Shown: positions 16,511-25,716, counted from the first letter of the stretch. The stretch: 64,000 bases of DNA from Allobosea sp. (GCA_017307955.1 JAFKFV010000019.1:62001-126000), one strand, 5' to 3'. Numbers and translations are program-made. Notes: generated by a model from the letters alone, not told the origin.

Positions 16511-17971
16511 TCACGGCGCCACCATCGCGCTCGCCAGACGGAGGGGCACGTCCGGGAAGAGGAAGAGAAGCACGGTCCCGATGGCGGTCGCCGTCAATGC
16601 GACGACGATCGCGACGGGCGCTTCGGCGACCGGGCCGCCGGCCGGCTTGAGGAAGGCGGCGGTGAGGATGGGCAGGAAATAGGCGCCGTTCAGGATCGTC
16701 GAGACGATGATCACGCCGACCGCGAACCAGTCGCTCGCGCTGCCGGCGGCGCCGAGCATGAACCACTTGCCGAGGAAGCCCGCCGTCGGCGGCAGGCCGA
16801 TCATCGCCAGCGTTCCGATGGCAAACGCGGCCATGGTCCAGGGCATGCGGCGGCCGATGCCGTCCATGCGGCTGACCTTGGTGACATGCTCGGCGGTGTA
16901 GACCGAGCCGGCCGCGAAGAAGAGCGTGATCTTGGAGACTGCGTGGGCCGCGATATGCAGCGCGGCCCCGATGGCGGCGGCCGGCGTGGCGATGGCGGCG
17001 GCCATGACGATGTAGGAGAGCTGGCCGATCGTCGAATAGGCCAGCCGGCGCTTCAGATCGTCGGCACTGAGCGCCACGAACGAGGCTGCGATGATCGTGA
17101 AGCCCGCGACATAGACGAGCCATTGGGAGGCGCCCGTCTCGCGGAGCGTATCGAGGCCGAACACATAGACGCTGACCTTCAGGATGGTGAAGACGCCGGC
17201 CTTGACGACCGCCACCGCGTGCAGCAGCGCGGAGACGGGGGTCGGCGCCACCATGGCGGCCGGCAGCCAGCGATGCAGCGGCATGACCGCCGCCTTCGCC
17301 GCGCCGAAGACGAACATCCCGAACAGCACCGCCATGCCGATCGGGTTGACGTGGCCGGCCAAGATGCCGCCCGGCGTGAAAGCCGTCGTGCCCGTCGCGA
17401 CCGCCGTCCAGATGATCGCTGGCAGCAGCAGGATCATCGAGGCGCCGATGAGGGTCAGCAGATAGACGCGGCCGGCCCGCATCGCCTCCGGGCTCTGCTT
17501 GTGTGTCACGAGCGGGAAAGTCGAGAGCGACAGGAGCTCGTAGAAGAGGAACAGCGTGATGAGATTGCCCGACAGCGCGACGCCCATGGTCGAGAAGATC
17601 GCCACCGCGAAGGCTGAGTAGAACGGCGTCTGCCGGGGCTCGCTGTTCCCGCGCATGTAGCCGATCGAATAGATCGTGTTGGCGATCCAGAGCGTCGCGG
17701 CGACTGAGGCGAACAGCATGCCGAGCGGCTCGAGCGCCAGCGCGAGATCGAGGCCCGGCGCGATCGTCGCGAGATGCAGCGAGGGCCGCGCTCCTCCGAG
17801 AACGCGGGCCAGCAGCATGAAGATCGTAACGGCGAGCAGCAGCGCGCCGACAAGGCTGATCGCCTCGCGAAGGTTCGGCCAGCGGCCGGCCAGCGCCACG
17901 AGCAGCGCGACCGCGGCCGGGATCGCCAGCGCCAGGATGAGCAGGGAAGCATCGCTGAACATCGCGATCAT
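16511..17971 (-). CDS. Mrp-type antiporter subunit D/A-like protein (second paralogue)
   Basis: A 486-residue member of the NuoL/MrpA/MrpD membrane family with about 14 predicted helices. The two family hallmarks are visible: the TM5 Glu in LFLFYELLSLSTFPLV and the TM7 Lys226 in GAAKAAVMPLHRWLPAAM. The segments RRLAYSTIGQLSYIVM and GLPPTAGFLGKWFML are also typical. ATG 17971 overlaps the preceding mrpD stop as ATGA. It is too short to be MrpA, which carries extra C-terminal domains; those are encoded separately here at 20266-20811. It is probably one of three proton or cation channels of the complex. Confidence 0.88.
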   Translation of the reverse strand: MIAMFSDASLLILALAIPAAVALLVALAGRWPNLREAISLVGALLLAVTIFMLLARVLGGARPSLHLATIAPGLDLALALEPLGMLFASVAATLWIANTIYSIGYMRGNSEPRQTPFYSAFAVAIFSTMGVALSGNLITLFLFYELLSLSTFPLVTHKQSPEAMRAGRVYLLTLIGASMILLLPAIIWTAVATGTTAFTPGGILAGHVNPIGMAVLFGMFVFGAAKAAVMPLHRWLPAAMVAPTPVSALLHAVAVVKAGVFTILKVSVYVFGLDTLRETGASQWLVYVAGFTIIAASFVALSADDLKRRLAYSTIGQLSYIVMAAAIATPAAAIGAALHIAAHAVSKITLFFAAGSVYTAEHVTKVSRMDGIGRRMPWTMAAFAIGTLAMIGLPPTAGFLGKWFMLGAAGSASDWFAVGVIIVSTILNGAYFLPILTAAFLKPAGGPVAEAPVAIVVALTATAIGTVLLFLFPDVPLRLASAMVAP

Positions 17972-19461
17972 GGCCGCACTCCGAGGAGCGCCTCGGCGGC
18001 GCTGTGCGCCATCTCGGCCGGCCAGTATGCGGCGATGCCGAGGAGGACCGTGAGCGTCGCGAGCGCCACCATCGGCACCAGAAGACCGCCCGGCGCCTCG
18101 GCGGCGGCAAGGGCGACGCGGCCGGGCGGGCGGAACCAGACGATCTCCATGATCCGCCCGACATAGAGCACGGCGAGGAAAGAACTCGCGACGATCATCA
18201 GGGCGAGCCAGCCCTTGCCAGCATCGAAGGCGCCGGCAACGAGATACCATTTCGAGACGAAGCCGCTTGTTCCCGGAACGCCGATGAGCGCCAGGCCGGC
18301 GATGGTCAGCACCGCGCCGGTGACGGGCATGGCGCGGCCGATACCGGCGAGGTCATCGAGCCGCTCGCTGCCGCAGCGATAGAGGATGGCGCCGATCGCC
18401 ATGAAGGCCGCGCCCTTCAACACCGCGTGGTTGGCGATGTGCAGGAAGGCGCCGGTTAGCGCATCGGAATTGGCGATGGCGATGCCGAGGGTGATGTAGC
18501 CGATCTGGCCGATCGAGGAGAAGGCGAGCAGGCGCTTCACGTCGTTCTGGAAGATCGCCGCCGCGGAGGCGAGGAACATCGCGGCCAGCGACAGCAGAAT
18601 GAGCAGCGAGGCACCGGAAATATCGCCGAACTCGCGATGCAGGCCGAAGATGCCGAAAATGTAGCGGGCGAGCAGGTAGACCGCGACCTTGGTCGCCGTC
18701 GAGGCAAGCAGGACCGTCGCCGCCGATGGCGCATAGGTATAGGCATTGGGCAGCCAGGCATGCAGCGGGAAGAGCGCCAGCTTGAGCGCGATGCCGACGA
18801 GGATGAAGGCTTCCGCCGCGAGCAGCGCGCGCGGCGAAGTAACCTCGGGCAGGCGCTCGGCGATGAGTTCGAGATTGAGCGTCCCCGTGGCGAGATAGAG
18901 CAGCCCGACGCCGATGACATAGAAGGTCGCGCCGATGGTTCCGACGATGAGATACTGGTAGGCGGCGACAAGCGCCCGACGATCGCGGCCGAGCGCGATC
19001 AGCGTGTAGGTGGCGAGCGACGAAATCTCGAGGAAGACGAAGGCGTTGAACGCATCGCCGGTGACCGCCATGCCGAGCAGGCCCGCGGTCGCGACCAGCA
19101 TCATGGTGTAGAACCAGGGCTGCCGACCCTCGTCGATCTCGGACGCGACGCTGAGCCGCGCGAAGACGAGCGTCGCCAGCGCCATGAAGCTGACGACGAC
19201 GAGAATGAGGACGTTGACGGCATCGACCCGGTACTCGATGCCGAGTTCGGAAGGGAAACCGCCGAGCGCGTAGGAGATCACGCCATTGGCGGCGACCTCG
19301 CGCGAAAGGGCGAGCGCGCCAGCGAGGCTCGCCGCGGCGGCGGCGATGGCGATCGGCCAGGAAGCGGCGGGATGGCGGATGATCGCGACCAGAAGCCCGC
19401 CCAGGAGCGGCATGAGGACCACGAGCACCGGCAGGTGATGCTGAAGCACGGCAAGGGTCAT
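17968..19461 (-). CDS. mrpD: Mrp antiporter subunit D
   Basis: A 497-residue antiporter subunit of the NuoM/MrpD type. The TM5 Glu145 lies in FVFLEISSLATYTLIALGRD and the TM7 Lys227 in GIALKLALFPLHAWLPNAY. The later conserved segments LAFSSIGQIGYITLGIAIAN and GVPGTSGFVSKWYLVAGA are intact. This is the most canonical of the three paralogues. ATG 19461 overlaps the mrpC stop by four bases. In Mrp complexes MrpD exchanges protons against Na+ or K+ across the inner membrane, supporting pH and salt homeostasis. Confidence 0.92.
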   Translation of the reverse strand: MTLAVLQHHLPVLVVLMPLLGGLLVAIIRHPAASWPIAIAAAAASLAGALALSREVAANGVISYALGGFPSELGIEYRVDAVNVLILVVVSFMALATLVFARLSVASEIDEGRQPWFYTMMLVATAGLLGMAVTGDAFNAFVFLEISSLATYTLIALGRDRRALVAAYQYLIVGTIGATFYVIGVGLLYLATGTLNLELIAERLPEVTSPRALLAAEAFILVGIALKLALFPLHAWLPNAYTYAPSAATVLLASTATKVAVYLLARYIFGIFGLHREFGDISGASLLILLSLAAMFLASAAAIFQNDVKRLLAFSSIGQIGYITLGIAIANSDALTGAFLHIANHAVLKGAAFMAIGAILYRCGSERLDDLAGIGRAMPVTGAVLTIAGLALIGVPGTSGFVSKWYLVAGAFDAGKGWLALMIVASSFLAVLYVGRIMEIVWFRPPGRVALAAAEAPGGLLVPMVALATLTVLLGIAAYWPAEMAHSAAEALLGVRP

Positions 19462-19847
19462 GCGCCGCGCTCCTTGCCTTCGGCTCTCGCCGCGTCGCGC
19501 GCCAGGATCTCGCTCTCCTCGATCGTGCCATAGGCGGCCTTGATGCGGATCGCGAGCGCGAGGCCGAGGGCGAGCGTCCCGATGCCGACGACGATGGCCG
19601 TCAGGATCAGCACATGCGGCAGCGGGTTGGAATAGACCTCGAACCGGTCGTCGAGGATCGGCGCCGTGCCGCCGAAAATCTTGGCCGGCAGCAGATAGAG
19701 CAAGTAGACGGAGGACTGGAAGAGCGACAATCCGACGAGCTTCTTGATGAGGTTGCCGCGCGCGATGATGGTGTAGAGCCCGGCGACCATCACGATGACG
19801 ATCACGTAGCGCGTGGCTTCGGAGGCGAGCGTCTCGACGAAGGTCAT
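19458..19847 (-). CDS. mrpC: Mrp antiporter subunit C (NuoK-like)
   Basis: A 129-residue NuoK/MrpC-like protein with three hydrophobic helices. Family markers are GLYTIIARGNLIKKLVGLSL near residue 23, the NPLPHVLILTAIVVGIGTLA helix, and a cytoplasmic Lys/Glu-rich C-terminus. ATG 19847 overlaps the mrpB stop (ATGA) and its own stop overlaps mrpD. MrpC forms part of the lateral ion channel of the complex. The C-terminal 25 charged residues are somewhat longer than the minimal NuoK fold. Confidence 0.92.
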   Translation of the reverse strand: MTFVETLASEATRYVIVIVMVAGLYTIIARGNLIKKLVGLSLFQSSVYLLYLLPAKIFGGTAPILDDRFEVYSNPLPHVLILTAIVVGIGTLALGLALAIRIKAAYGTIEESEILARDAARAEGKERGA

Positions 19848-20263
19848 GTCGGCCGCCGCCCTGCAAAGGCGTAGAAGATCGCGATCATGCTGGAGAAGAC
19901 GGTGACAAAGACGCCGGCCTCGACGAGGAAGACGCCCCATTCCTGTCCGTGGACCGTGTCATGCGCGAGGTGGTCATAGTCGAGGAAATTGTCGCCGAGG
20001 ATCATCGAGACGACGCCGACGGCGGCATAGATCAGCACGCCGGCGGGGACCAGACGCTCGACCAGGGGCCCGGGCACGATGCGCTCGGCGGCGGCCTGCC
20101 CGTTGATCAAGGCATAGAGGATGACCGCCGCGGCCGCGATCACGCCGGCCTGGAAACCGCCGCCGGGGCCGTAGTCGCCGTGGAACTGCACATAGAGCGC
20201 GAACAGCAGCAGCGGCGCCAGGATGAACTTGGCGGCGACGCGGAGAATGATGTCGAGGCGCAT
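19844..20263 (-). CDS. mrpB: Mrp antiporter subunit B (MnhB domain)
   Basis: A 139-residue membrane protein with four hydrophobic segments. The MnhB signature is FHGDYGPGGGFQAGVIAAAA. The length matches a single MnhB domain. It starts two bases after the stop of the DUF4040/MbhE-like subunit and overlaps mrpC. In multisubunit antiporters this protein is structural and lies beside the MrpA C-terminal region, which agrees with its position directly after that separately encoded region here. Confidence 0.92.
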   Translation of the reverse strand: MRLDIILRVAAKFILAPLLLFALYVQFHGDYGPGGGFQAGVIAAAAVILYALINGQAAAERIVPGPLVERLVPAGVLIYAAVGVVSMILGDNFLDYDHLAHDTVHGQEWGVFLVEAGVFVTVFSSMIAIFYAFAGRRPT

Positions 20264-20265
20264 GC

Positions 20266-20811
20266 TCAGGACCTCTCGCCGCGCCGGCGCAGCAGCACCA
20301 TCACGCCGATCGCCGCCGTGAAGACGACGGCCGTCTCGCCGAGCGTATCGAAGCCGCGATAGCTGGCGAGGACGGCTGTGACGACGTTCGGGATGCCAGT
20401 GTCGGGCAGCGATCGCTCGAGATAGTCGGCGCCCTTGGCATGGATGGGCTGGTCGGCCGAGCCGAAGTCCGGCAGGTCACTCATGCCCCAGACGAGCACG
20501 AGCGCGGTGATGCCCGAGACGAGAATGGGCACGATGCGGCGCTGGCGATCGGCCTCGCCATGGCCGGTCAGGTAGAGCGCGCCGAGGAACAGCACCGTCG
20601 AGATACCGGCGCCGACCGACGCCTCGGTCATCGCCACATCGACGGCGTCGAGGACGACGAAAAACGTCGCCATGATGAAGCTGTAGGCGCCGAGCAGGAT
20701 CACGAGGGCGAGCAGGCCGCGCACCCGCAGGATCGCCACCGCCAGAACGGCGATGAACCCCATCAGGACGAGCGAGAGCAGCGCCTCGGCAATCAGCGGA
20801 GCATCGGTCAT
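20266..20811 (-). CDS. Separately encoded MrpA C-terminal region (DUF4040/MbhD plus MbhE-like)
   Basis: A 181-residue membrane protein that corresponds to the C-terminal extension of MrpA, or to fused MbhD and MbhE of membrane-bound hydrogenases. The N-terminal half is DUF4040-like (helices VRGLLALVILLGAYSFIM and VDVAMTEASVGAGISTVLFL). The C-terminal half has the MbhE/MrpA-C marker ASYRGFDTLGETAVVFTAAI. ATG 20811 overlaps the mrpG stop by four bases. No hydrogenase or other oxidoreductase genes are present, so the complex is an ion antiporter rather than a redox pump. Confidence 0.87.
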   Translation of the reverse strand: MTDAPLIAEALLSLVLMGFIAVLAVAILRVRGLLALVILLGAYSFIMATFFVVLDAVDVAMTEASVGAGISTVLFLGALYLTGHGEADRQRRIVPILVSGITALVLVWGMSDLPDFGSADQPIHAKGADYLERSLPDTGIPNVVTAVLASYRGFDTLGETAVVFTAAIGVMVLLRRRGERS

Positions 20812-21194
20812 CGGCGACCCTTCCGCGTCTTGGCGGCGCCAGAACCCTTGTGCTTGGCGCCCGGCTTTTCCCCCGTCTCGTGCAAGGGCTTCAACCCGGA
20901 AGCGAGCGCGGCGGCTGCGAGCGCATGCGTCGCCGCCGGCCCCATGAAGAGCAGGAAAAGGACAAGGCAGATGAGCTTGGCGGCGGCGAAGCTCGGCCCT
21001 GCGAGCAGTGCCAGCCCCAGCAGGACCAGCGCCATGCCGGTCGTGTCGGCAAGCGAGGCGGCATGAATGCGGGTGAAGAGATCGGGCATGCGCAGGAAGC
21101 CAAAGGCGCCGATCACGAAGAAACCGGCCCCGGCGAAAATGAGGAGGCCGCTCAGGATCTGGATGGCCATGCCACCCCACTCGAAACCGGCCAT
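20808..21194 (-). CDS. mrpG: Mrp antiporter subunit G
   Basis: A 128-residue MnhG/PhaG-type protein with three hydrophobic helices. The family motif is GAFGFLRMPDLFTRIHAASL, where the Pro-Asp and the His-Ala-Ala are typical. The C-terminus has a Lys/Gly-rich cytoplasmic tail. ATG 21194 shares a base with the mrpF stop (TGATG); an adjacent in-frame GTG at 21197 is an equal alternative. It is a structural subunit of the complex. Confidence 0.9.
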   Translation of the reverse strand: MAGFEWGGMAIQILSGLLIFAGAGFFVIGAFGFLRMPDLFTRIHAASLADTTGMALVLLGLALLAGPSFAAAKLICLVLFLLFMGPAATHALAAAALASGLKPLHETGEKPGAKHKGSGAAKTRKGRR

Positions 21195-21475
21195 CACGAG
21201 TTCTCCTCGGTCGCGGCGCCGAGCGCGCCGGCGCGGAAGAATTTCAGCACCGCGAACGTGCCGACATAGTTGAGCAGCGCGTAAGTGAGCCCGAGATCGA
21301 TGAAGTCCGGCCGCCCGCCCACGAAGCCGTAGAGCGCGACGATGAGGATTGCCGCGTTGCCGATCGTGTTCACCGCCAGAAGGCGGTCGAAGATGGTCGG
21401 TCCCGCCAGCGCTCGGGCGATCAGCATCATGATCGCGACGAGGACTGCGACAAGAGCGGCGTAGATTGCGATCAC
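21194..21475 (-). CDS. mrpF: Mrp antiporter subunit F
   Basis: A 93-residue three-helix membrane protein. The MrpF/PhaF signature is ALAGPTIFDRLLAVNTIGN, with the conserved D-R-L. A second helix runs AAILIVALYGFVGGRPDFID and a third LTYALLNYVGTFAVLKFF. The GTG start at 21475 overlaps the mrpE stop as GTGA. A longer upstream reading (to 21772) lies inside mrpE and is spurious. Confidence 0.9.
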   Translation of the reverse strand: MIAIYAALVAVLVAIMMLIARALAGPTIFDRLLAVNTIGNAAILIVALYGFVGGRPDFIDLGLTYALLNYVGTFAVLKFFRAGALGAATEENS

Positions 21476-21960
21476 GGCCGGCCCTCCCCTTCGAAACGCG
21501 CGACGCGCCGCTCCATCCCGCCTTCCCTCAGATCGTCCGCCGCGGCCTTGCTCAAGGCGTGGACGCGGAAGAGGCGCCGCTCGCGATCGATGCCGACGGT
21601 CACGGTTCCGGGCGTCAGCGTGATCGAATTGGCATAGGTGACGGCGCCCACGACCGATTTCCGGCCGGTTCCGAGTTCGAAGAACTCCGGCGCCACGGGA
21701 CGGCGGACATCGAGGATCACGCGCGCGACGCCGATGGAGGACTTGATGATCTCGACCGCGAGCCAGGGCCAATAGCTGAGGCCGGCCACGATCCGCTCGA
21801 CCGGATGGCCCTCTTCATCGGCAAAGCCGGTGATGCGACCGACGAAGGCGATGCCGACCGAGACCAGCAACCCGGCGCCGACGAGCCAGAGCGTGTAGTG
21901 CCCCGACATCAAGAGCCAGAATGCAAACAGGAAGAGGGCGAGGCTGGCGGTTCTGAGCAT
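21472..21960 (-). CDS. mrpE: Mrp antiporter subunit E
   Basis: A 162-residue protein, the first gene of the operon. Two N-terminal helices (ASLALFLFAFWLLMSGHYTL and LLVSVGIAFVGRITGF) are followed by a helix-rich domain with the MrpE pattern YWPWLAVEIIKSSIGVARVI and a cytoplasmic part containing YANSITLTPGTVTVGI. ATG 21960 has AGGAG 5 bases upstream; longer readings start in the divergent intergenic region. The promoter must lie in the 287 bases shared with the divergent oligopeptidase gene; I could not place it. Confidence 0.92.
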   Translation of the reverse strand: MLRTASLALFLFAFWLLMSGHYTLWLVGAGLLVSVGIAFVGRITGFADEEGHPVERIVAGLSYWPWLAVEIIKSSIGVARVILDVRRPVAPEFFELGTGRKSVVGAVTYANSITLTPGTVTVGIDRERRLFRVHALSKAAADDLREGGMERRVARFEGEGRP

Positions 21961-22247
21961 CGGCTCCTTTCCCGATCGACTGGATGGCACCTGACTTCGA
22001 CTGACAGCCGTTTCCATTGGACTGGTCGGCCGTGGTTCGATTCGCGCGGGAGAAAGAAAAACACGACCGCCGGGCGATCCCAAGGGCAATCGGCCGTGAG
22101 CTTGACGATTGGCTCGGGAACCGGCACGCAGCGCCCGGTTCCGTGATTGGAGGCGCGGCTTGGTCGCTTGGCGGCGGGCGCCGGCGCCTCTATCTAGGGG
22201 CGTCCGGCGGAGCCCGCGTTCCGCCGCGCCATCGCTTCCGGAGATCC

Positions 22248-24326
22248 ATGACCGTGCGCCCGCCCATCGCCGCCCGCCATCCCGTCCGCCACACCGTTCA
22301 CGGCATCGAGCGCGTCGATGACTATGCTTGGCTCCGAGCCGACAACTGGCAGGAAGTGATGCGCGATCCGGCGACTTTGGCGGCCGATATCCGCGGCTAT
22401 CTCGAGGCCGAGAACGCCTATACCAAGGCGGAGATGGCCGATACCGAGGCGTTGCAGGCGCTGCTGTTCAAGGAAATGCGCGGCCGCATCAAGGAGGACG
22501 ATTCCTCCGTTCCGGCGCCGGACGGGCCCTTTGCCTATGCGACGCGCTTCATCGAAGGCGCCGAGCAGCCGCGCATCGTCCGCACCCCGCGCGACGGCGG
22601 CGCGGAAGAGGTGCTGATCGATGTCGACGCGCTCGCCAAGGGCCACGCCTATTATGATCTCGGCGGCGCCGACCACAGCCCCGACCATGCGCTCATGGCC
22701 TGGAGCTACGACGACAAAGGCTCGGAATCCTACACGCTCAAGGTCCGCGATCTTGCGACCGGGGAGGAACTCTCCGACGAGATCGAGACCACAACGGGCG
22801 GCGCCGTCTGGTCGGCAGACAGCCGCACGCTGTTCTACACGGTTCTCGACGACAACCACCGCCCCTGCCGCATCTATCGCCACCGCGTGGGCACGGCGGC
22901 CTCCGAGGATGTCCTCGTCTTCGAGGAGACCAATCCCGGCTATTTCCTCGGCATCGGCCAGACGCAGTCGGCGCGCTATCTCGTCGTCGATTCACACGAC
23001 CACGAGACCTCGGAACTGCATGTCATCGACGCCGAAGCGCCAGACGCCGCGCCGCGGCTGATCGCGCCGCGCCGGCCGGCCGAGGAATACGACCTCGATC
23101 ACAATGGGGACCACTTCTACATCCTCACCAATGCCGACGGCGCCGAGGACTTCAAGATCGTCACCGCGCCGGTCGCTGCGCCGGGCCGCGAGAACTGGAC
23201 CGACCTGGTGCCGCACCGGCCGGGACGGCTCATACTCGGCGTCACGCTGTTCAAGGACTTCATGGTCCGTCTCGAGCGCGAGGGCGGGCTGCCGCGCATC
23301 GTGATCCGCGCGCTGGCGAGCGGCGAGGAACATGCAATCGCCTTCGACGAGGAGGCCTATTCGCTCGGCCTTTCCGAGGGCTACGAGTTCGACACGACGG
23401 TCCTGCGCTTCACCTATTCCTCGATGACGACGCCATCGCGCGTCTATGACTACGACATGGCGGCGCGCACCCGTGTTCTTCGGAAGGAGCAGGAAGTCCC
23501 CTCCGGCCACGACGCGTCGCTCTATGTGACCCGCCGCGTCTTTGCGCCGGCGCATGACGGCGAGACCGTGCCAGTGTCGCTGCTCTATCGCAAGGATACG
23601 CCGCTCGATGGCAGCGCGCCCCTGCTCCTCTACGGATATGGCTCCTACGGCATCACGATCCCCGCCTCGTTCTCGACGACACGCCTTTCGCTGGTCAATC
23701 GCGGCATCGTCTATGCCATCGCGCATATCCGCGGCGGCAAGGACAAGGGTTTCCGCTGGTATGCCGAGGGACGTCGCGAGAAGAAGGAGAACAGCTTCCG
23801 CGACTTCATCGCCGCCGGGGAATTCCTGGCCAAGGAAGGCTTCACATCGCGCGGTCGGATCGTCGGCTGGGGCGGCTCGGCCGGCGGCATGCTGATGGGC
23901 GCCGTCGCCAACATGGCGCCGGACCTCTTCGGCGGCATCGTCGCCGAGGTGCCCTTCGTCGATGTGCTCAACACCATGCTCGACGACACGCTGCCGCTGA
24001 CCCCTCCCGAATGGCCTGAATGGGGAAACCCGATCGCGAGCGAGGACGCCTATCGCACGATCGCCGCCTATTCGCCCTATGACAATGTTGCGGCGAAGGC
24101 CTATCCGCCGATCCTCGCCGTGGGTGGTCTCACCGATCCGCGCGTCACCTATTGGGAGCCGGCCAAGTGGGTCGCGAAGCTCAGGGCCTTGAAGACCGAT
24201 GACGCGCTGCTCCTGCTGAAGACCAATATGGACGCCGGCCATGGCGGCGCCTCGGGGCGCTTCGACAGCCTCAAGGAGTCGGCCTTCGCGACCGCCTTCG
24301 TGCTCAAGGTGACCGGCCGCGCTTGA
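22248..24326 (+). CDS. ptrB: Oligopeptidase B-like prolyl oligopeptidase family (S9A) protease
   Basis: A 692-residue cytoplasmic serine peptidase that cuts short peptides, typically after basic residues. An N-terminal seven-bladed beta-propeller (about 70-400) gates a C-terminal alpha/beta hydrolase. The catalytic triad is Ser544 in GWGGSAGG, Asp630 in GLTDPRV and His665 in DAGHGG. The conserved HPVRHTVHG and DDYAWLRADNW segments are at the N-terminus, and ARISAAARGGKDKG-like chemistry is represented by IAHIRGGKDKGFRWY. ATG 22248 follows CCGGAGA; an extension to 22017 has no family similarity. The length is normal. Confidence 0.92.
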   Translation: MTVRPPIAARHPVRHTVHGIERVDDYAWLRADNWQEVMRDPATLAADIRGYLEAENAYTKAEMADTEALQALLFKEMRGRIKEDDSSVPAPDGPFAYATRFIEGAEQPRIVRTPRDGGAEEVLIDVDALAKGHAYYDLGGADHSPDHALMAWSYDDKGSESYTLKVRDLATGEELSDEIETTTGGAVWSADSRTLFYTVLDDNHRPCRIYRHRVGTAASEDVLVFEETNPGYFLGIGQTQSARYLVVDSHDHETSELHVIDAEAPDAAPRLIAPRRPAEEYDLDHNGDHFYILTNADGAEDFKIVTAPVAAPGRENWTDLVPHRPGRLILGVTLFKDFMVRLEREGGLPRIVIRALASGEEHAIAFDEEAYSLGLSEGYEFDTTVLRFTYSSMTTPSRVYDYDMAARTRVLRKEQEVPSGHDASLYVTRRVFAPAHDGETVPVSLLYRKDTPLDGSAPLLLYGYGSYGITIPASFSTTRLSLVNRGIVYAIAHIRGGKDKGFRWYAEGRREKKENSFRDFIAAGEFLAKEGFTSRGRIVGWGGSAGGMLMGAVANMAPDLFGGIVAEVPFVDVLNTMLDDTLPLTPPEWPEWGNPIASEDAYRTIAAYSPYDNVAAKAYPPILAVGGLTDPRVTYWEPAKWVAKLRALKTDDALLLLKTNMDAGHGGASGRFDSLKESAFATAFVLKVTGRA

Positions 24327-24401
24327 CGGCCGGCATCGGAGCGACACCTTGGAAGGAGAGCCAGACGATGCGCTGGCTCCACGAATCGAGGGAGGACCGC
24401 C

Positions 24402-24761
24402 ATGCGCATGCCAGCGACGAGCCACATAGCCGGAGCCGCGCTCCTCGCTTTCGCCGCTGCCTCCTGCAGCACGACGACCCCGGGCGGCGGCCAGCGCTTC
24501 TACGGCATCCAGGGCTTCGGCGACAATGTCTCGGCGGGCGACTGCCGGGCGCTCGCCGCCGAGATCGGGCCGCAGAATGTCTGGTTCTCGCGCTTCTCGG
24601 GCTCGAAGCCCAATCCCTGGGATACCGGCCTTTGGCCGGCCTGGGGCAATGGCTGTTTCAAGACCCAGGCCGAGTGCAAGCGCTGGCTCTACAATGTCCA
24701 GTCCGGCTGGCCGCAGCTGATGGACTTCACCTTCTGCCAACGCGGGCTGCAGAAGGCCTGA
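24402..24761 (+). CDS. Small secreted lipoprotein of unknown function
   Basis: A 119-residue protein with a signal peptide ending in a lipobox-like AAAS-Cys (Cys at about residue 22), followed by a Thr/Gly spacer. The mature part is rich in aromatic residues and contains four further cysteines (DC, GC, EC and FC contexts) that could form two disulfides. The segment WDTGLWPAWGNGCFKTQAEC and the C-terminal FTFCQRG look like a compact disulfide-bonded domain. A GGAGG ribosome site is nearby (24389-24393). It is 75 bases after ptrB and might share its transcript. No function is recognised. Confidence 0.75.
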   Translation: MRMPATSHIAGAALLAFAAASCSTTTPGGGQRFYGIQGFGDNVSAGDCRALAAEIGPQNVWFSRFSGSKPNPWDTGLWPAWGNGCFKTQAECKRWLYNVQSGWPQLMDFTFCQRGLQKA

Positions 24762-24766
24762 GCGCA

Positions 24767-24797
24767 CAAAGAAAAGCCCCGGCGCTGGGCCGGGGCT
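24767..24797 (-). terminator. Terminator of sodB
   Basis: A perfect 9-bp stem, AGCCCCGGC (24775-24783) with GCCGGGGCT (24789-24797), loop of 5. Read on the minus strand it is followed by TTTTCTTTGTG. It lies 28 bases past the sodB stop and may also halt transcripts from the convergent lipoprotein gene. Confidence 0.8.
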
Positions 24798-24825
24798 CTG
24801 ATCGTCGGTCTCGGGCGAGACGGGC

Positions 24826-25422
24826 TTACGCCTTCTCGTAGAGCTCGAGCACGTAGTCCCAGTTGATCAGGCTGTCGACGAACGCCTCGAGATATTTCGG
24901 GCGGGCGTTGCGATAGTCGATGTAATAGCTGTGCTCCCAGACATCGACGCCGAGGATCGGGGTCGCGCCATGGACGAGCGGGTTCTCGCCGTTCGGGGTC
25001 TTGGAGATGGCGAGCTTGCCGTCCTTCACCGACAGCCAAGCCCAGCCGGAGCCGAACTGCGTCGTGCCGGCGGCGATGAAATCGGTGCGGAACTTGTCGT
25101 AGCCGCCGAGATCGCTGTCGATCGCGGCCTGCAGCTTGCCCGGCAGCTTGTTGCCGCCACCGTCCTTCTTCATCCACTTCCAGAAATGGATGTGGTTGTA
25201 GTGCTGGCCGGCATTGTTGAAGAGGCCGGCATTCTTGCCGTAGCTCTCCTTGACGATCTCTTCGAGGCTCTTGTCCTCGAGGCCCGAGCCCTTCAGCAGG
25301 TTGTTGCCGTTGGTGACATAGGCCTGATGGTGCTTGTCGTGATGGTACTCCAGCGTCTCCTTCGACATGAAGGGCGCGAGCGCCTCGTAGTCATAAGGGA
25401 GCGGGGGAAGTTCGAAAGCCAT
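24826..25422 (-). CDS. sodB: Superoxide dismutase, Fe/Mn family
   Basis: A 198-residue enzyme that converts superoxide to hydrogen peroxide and oxygen in the cytoplasm. Metal ligands align as His27 (EYHHDKHHQAYV), His77 (AGQHYNHIHFW), Asp160 and His164 (GVDVWEHSYYIDY). The length and the motif order fit Fe/Mn SODs; I favour the Fe or cambialistic type but the metal cannot be proven from sequence. ATG 25422 follows AGGAG. It is divergent from a cytochrome c gene across 294 bases that contain no other gene, and it has its own terminator. Confidence 0.95.
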   Translation of the reverse strand: MAFELPPLPYDYEALAPFMSKETLEYHHDKHHQAYVTNGNNLLKGSGLEDKSLEEIVKESYGKNAGLFNNAGQHYNHIHFWKWMKKDGGGNKLPGKLQAAIDSDLGGYDKFRTDFIAAGTTQFGSGWAWLSVKDGKLAISKTPNGENPLVHGATPILGVDVWEHSYYIDYRNARPKYLEAFVDSLINWDYVLELYEKA

Positions 25423-25716
25423 CGGAGCAACTCCTGTCGGATCGGTGGGACGGACCGGGCGTACGCATCGGAAACGGCAGTTCCCGGTGCTGGTTCCGGG
25501 TGGCACCATAGGCATCGGGCGAGCCGGCGGCAACCGACGAATTGGCGACTTGCGCCCCCGCGCGAGGGCGTTGCGCATCGCCTCCCGGATGCGCCAAGCG
25601 ATGCTCCCCTCGCCGCTCACGGCGGATCATATTTGCGTTATGAACCGTGGGATGCTTGTGGCGGCGGACGGCTTCGGGTCACTCTCTTGAACAGTTCCGA
25701 ACAAAGGGGTGACGGA

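Noticed and set aside
22017..22050. A GGTTCGATTC that resembles a tRNA T-loop.
   Set aside because: The flanking bases do not form a T-stem and no acceptor, D or anticodon arms can be built around it.
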